A DNA stretch of 6,099 nucleotides from Thermomicrobiaceae bacterium (GTDB lineage: Bacteria; Chloroflexota; Chloroflexia; Thermomicrobiales; Thermomicrobiaceae): positions 1 through 6,099 of the forward strand of contig SKKR01000115.1 of assembly GCA_007123655.1 (NCBI GenBank), in the 5' to 3' direction. The translations under genes were made by a program, and so were the position numbers. Within the stretch, counting starts at the first letter, position 1. Each line of letters begins with the position of its first letter. Positions 5,405 to 6,099 of this stretch are shown piece after piece. A model generated the notes under the pieces. The model saw only the letters and a list, made by a program, of their open reading frames with translations. It did no database searches and was not told the origin of the DNA.

Positions 5405-6099
5405 CTACGCCCGAACGGACGGCTGCATCGATCGCACCGACGCCAGTAGCTCCGCAAACTCGGCGTCGCCCGGGTCAGCAGGTGGATCGAGCGACATCGT
5501 GTCGACCAGCCCCTCGTATCTCTCCTGAAGTGCCGGAAGAATCTCGTTGTACGTTCCACTGACGCAGAACGCGTCAAGGACGTGATCCGGCACCGCGCCG
5601 GCGAGGTCGTCCCATCGTTCCGCGGCGACAAGGCTCCTCAGTGTTCCGTTCAGATCACCCCAACCATGGGCTTCGAGAACTGGCAGATAGGTCCGCGTTG
5701 ACCCGTAGAAGGCGATCCGGTAACGGGCACGCTCACGCTCGCGCGAAACGTCCTCTTCCGTCGGGCCGGTGGCGATGAATCCACCGCCGATCATCTCAAA
5801 ATCCGCCGGGTCTTGACCCGAGCGCGCCGCTCCCTCTCGAACATTGGGCCAGATCGTTTCTTCCATATAGCGCTTCGTCGTGAACGGATGAACCCTGAGT
5901 CCGTCGCAGAGCTCCCCCGCCAGTTGCAGGTTGTATTTGTTGACTCCGGCGATCTGAATCGGAATTTGGCCATACTCACCGGGCCCCGGGCTGAACTCCG
6001 GGGTCATGAGAGAGAGCGGATAAAACGGGCCGTCATGCTTCAGACGAGACCCGGAATCCCAGGATTCAAACACGGCGCGGACGGCGTTCACATAGTCAC
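5405..6099 (-). CDS. LLM-class F420-dependent oxidoreductase, MSMEG_2256-like (5'-truncated)
   Basis: The C-terminal part of a luciferase-like monooxygenase-fold TIM-barrel oxidoreductase. It reads right to left, ends at TAG (5407-5405), and is open through the right edge. Numbered from the GTG at 6091, landmarks are AVFESWDSGSRL (6-17), DGPFYPLSLMTP (20-31), IPIQIAGVNKYNLQLAGELCDG (43-64) with HPF at 68-70, then AFYGSTRTYLPVLEAHGWGDL and a PDHVLDAFCVSGT segment. These are typical of the F420-dependent family called MSMEG_2256 (TIGR03617, recalled from memory). The GTG at 6091 is not the real start: the frame continues upstream as DYV, and these proteins are about 330 residues, so roughly 100 N-terminal residues lie outside the window. 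F420 rather than FMN use is inferred from the family. It converges on the + strand operon, so it is separately transcribed. Substrate unknown. Confidence 0.9.
   Translation of the reverse strand, partial: DYVNAVRAVFESWDSGSRLKHDGPFYPLSLMTPEFSPGPGEYGQIPIQIAGVNKYNLQLAGELCDGLRVHPFTTKRYMEETIWPNVREGAARSGQDPADFEMIGGGFIATGPTEEDVSRERERARYRIAFYGSTRTYLPVLEAHGWGDLNGTLRSLVAAERWDDLAGAVPDHVLDAFCVSGTYNEILPALQERYEGLVDTMSLDPPADPGDAEFAELLASVRSMQPSVRA

Noticed and set aside
5128..5631. A minus-strand frame spanning the DUF35 gene end, the convergent gap and the oxidoreductase gene
   Set aside because: It crosses two well-supported genes in other frames and its composition (Arg/Ser/Thr-rich) is typical of shadow frames.
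6089..6091. GTG at 6091 (minus strand) as the true start of the LLM oxidoreductase
   Set aside because: The frame continues to the window edge with family-like residues, and the protein would lack the first third of the TIM barrel including part of the cofactor site.

Overview
The window is densely coding and GC-rich (by eye around 60%). It carries eight genes, two of them cut by the window edges. Seven lie head-to-tail on the + strand from base 1 to 5329. Their junctions run from a 4-bp overlap to a 48-bp gap, as expected of one operon. The eighth is on the - strand at the right edge and converges on the others. No RNA gene, mobile element, CRISPR array or clear promoter is visible, and no gene-free stretch exceeds 75 bases.

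The gene content points to a bacterium with large acyl-CoA catabolism families and coenzyme F420. Present are an NDP-forming acyl-CoA synthetase, SDRs of the MFE-2/HSD17B4 type, a thiolase-fold protein paired with a DUF35 protein, and a luciferase-like F420-type oxidoreductase. This mix is common in Chloroflexota (including SAR202/Dehalococcoidia-like lineages), Actinomycetota and some uncultivated soil and marine phyla. The moderate GC and the gene mix make me lean towards Chloroflexota, but the sequence alone does not settle it.

Layout from left to right: (1) the C-terminal ATP-grasp part of an ADP/NDP-forming acyl-CoA synthetase, 1-615. (2) A small calcineurin-like metallophosphoesterase, 612-1166, joined by an ATGA overlap. 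(3, 4) Two tandem, clearly paralogous SDRs of about 340 residues, 1182-2207 and 2220-3230, resembling the 3-hydroxyacyl-CoA dehydrogenase part of peroxisomal multifunctional enzyme type 2. (5) A DinB-fold putative metalloprotein, 3248-3709. (6) A thiolase-superfamily protein lacking both catalytic cysteines, 3758-4909. (7) A DUF35 OB-fold protein whose zinc-ribbon cysteines are mostly lost, 4913-5329. (8) On the opposite strand, the C-terminal two thirds of a luciferase-like (LLM) F420-type oxidoreductase of the kind called the MSMEG_2256 family, 5405-6099.

Inferred working model: the operon encodes part of a CoA-thioester degradation route. The synthetase makes or conserves energy from an acyl-CoA, the SDRs oxidise 3-hydroxyacyl-CoA intermediates, and the thiolase-fold/DUF35 pair carries out carbon-carbon cleavage. 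The missing cysteines make a retro-aldol reaction of the Ltp2 type (steroid side-chain aldolase) more likely than ordinary thiolysis. The substrate cannot be read from the sequence. The phosphoesterase and DinB genes have no obvious role in such a route and are the least explained parts of the cluster.
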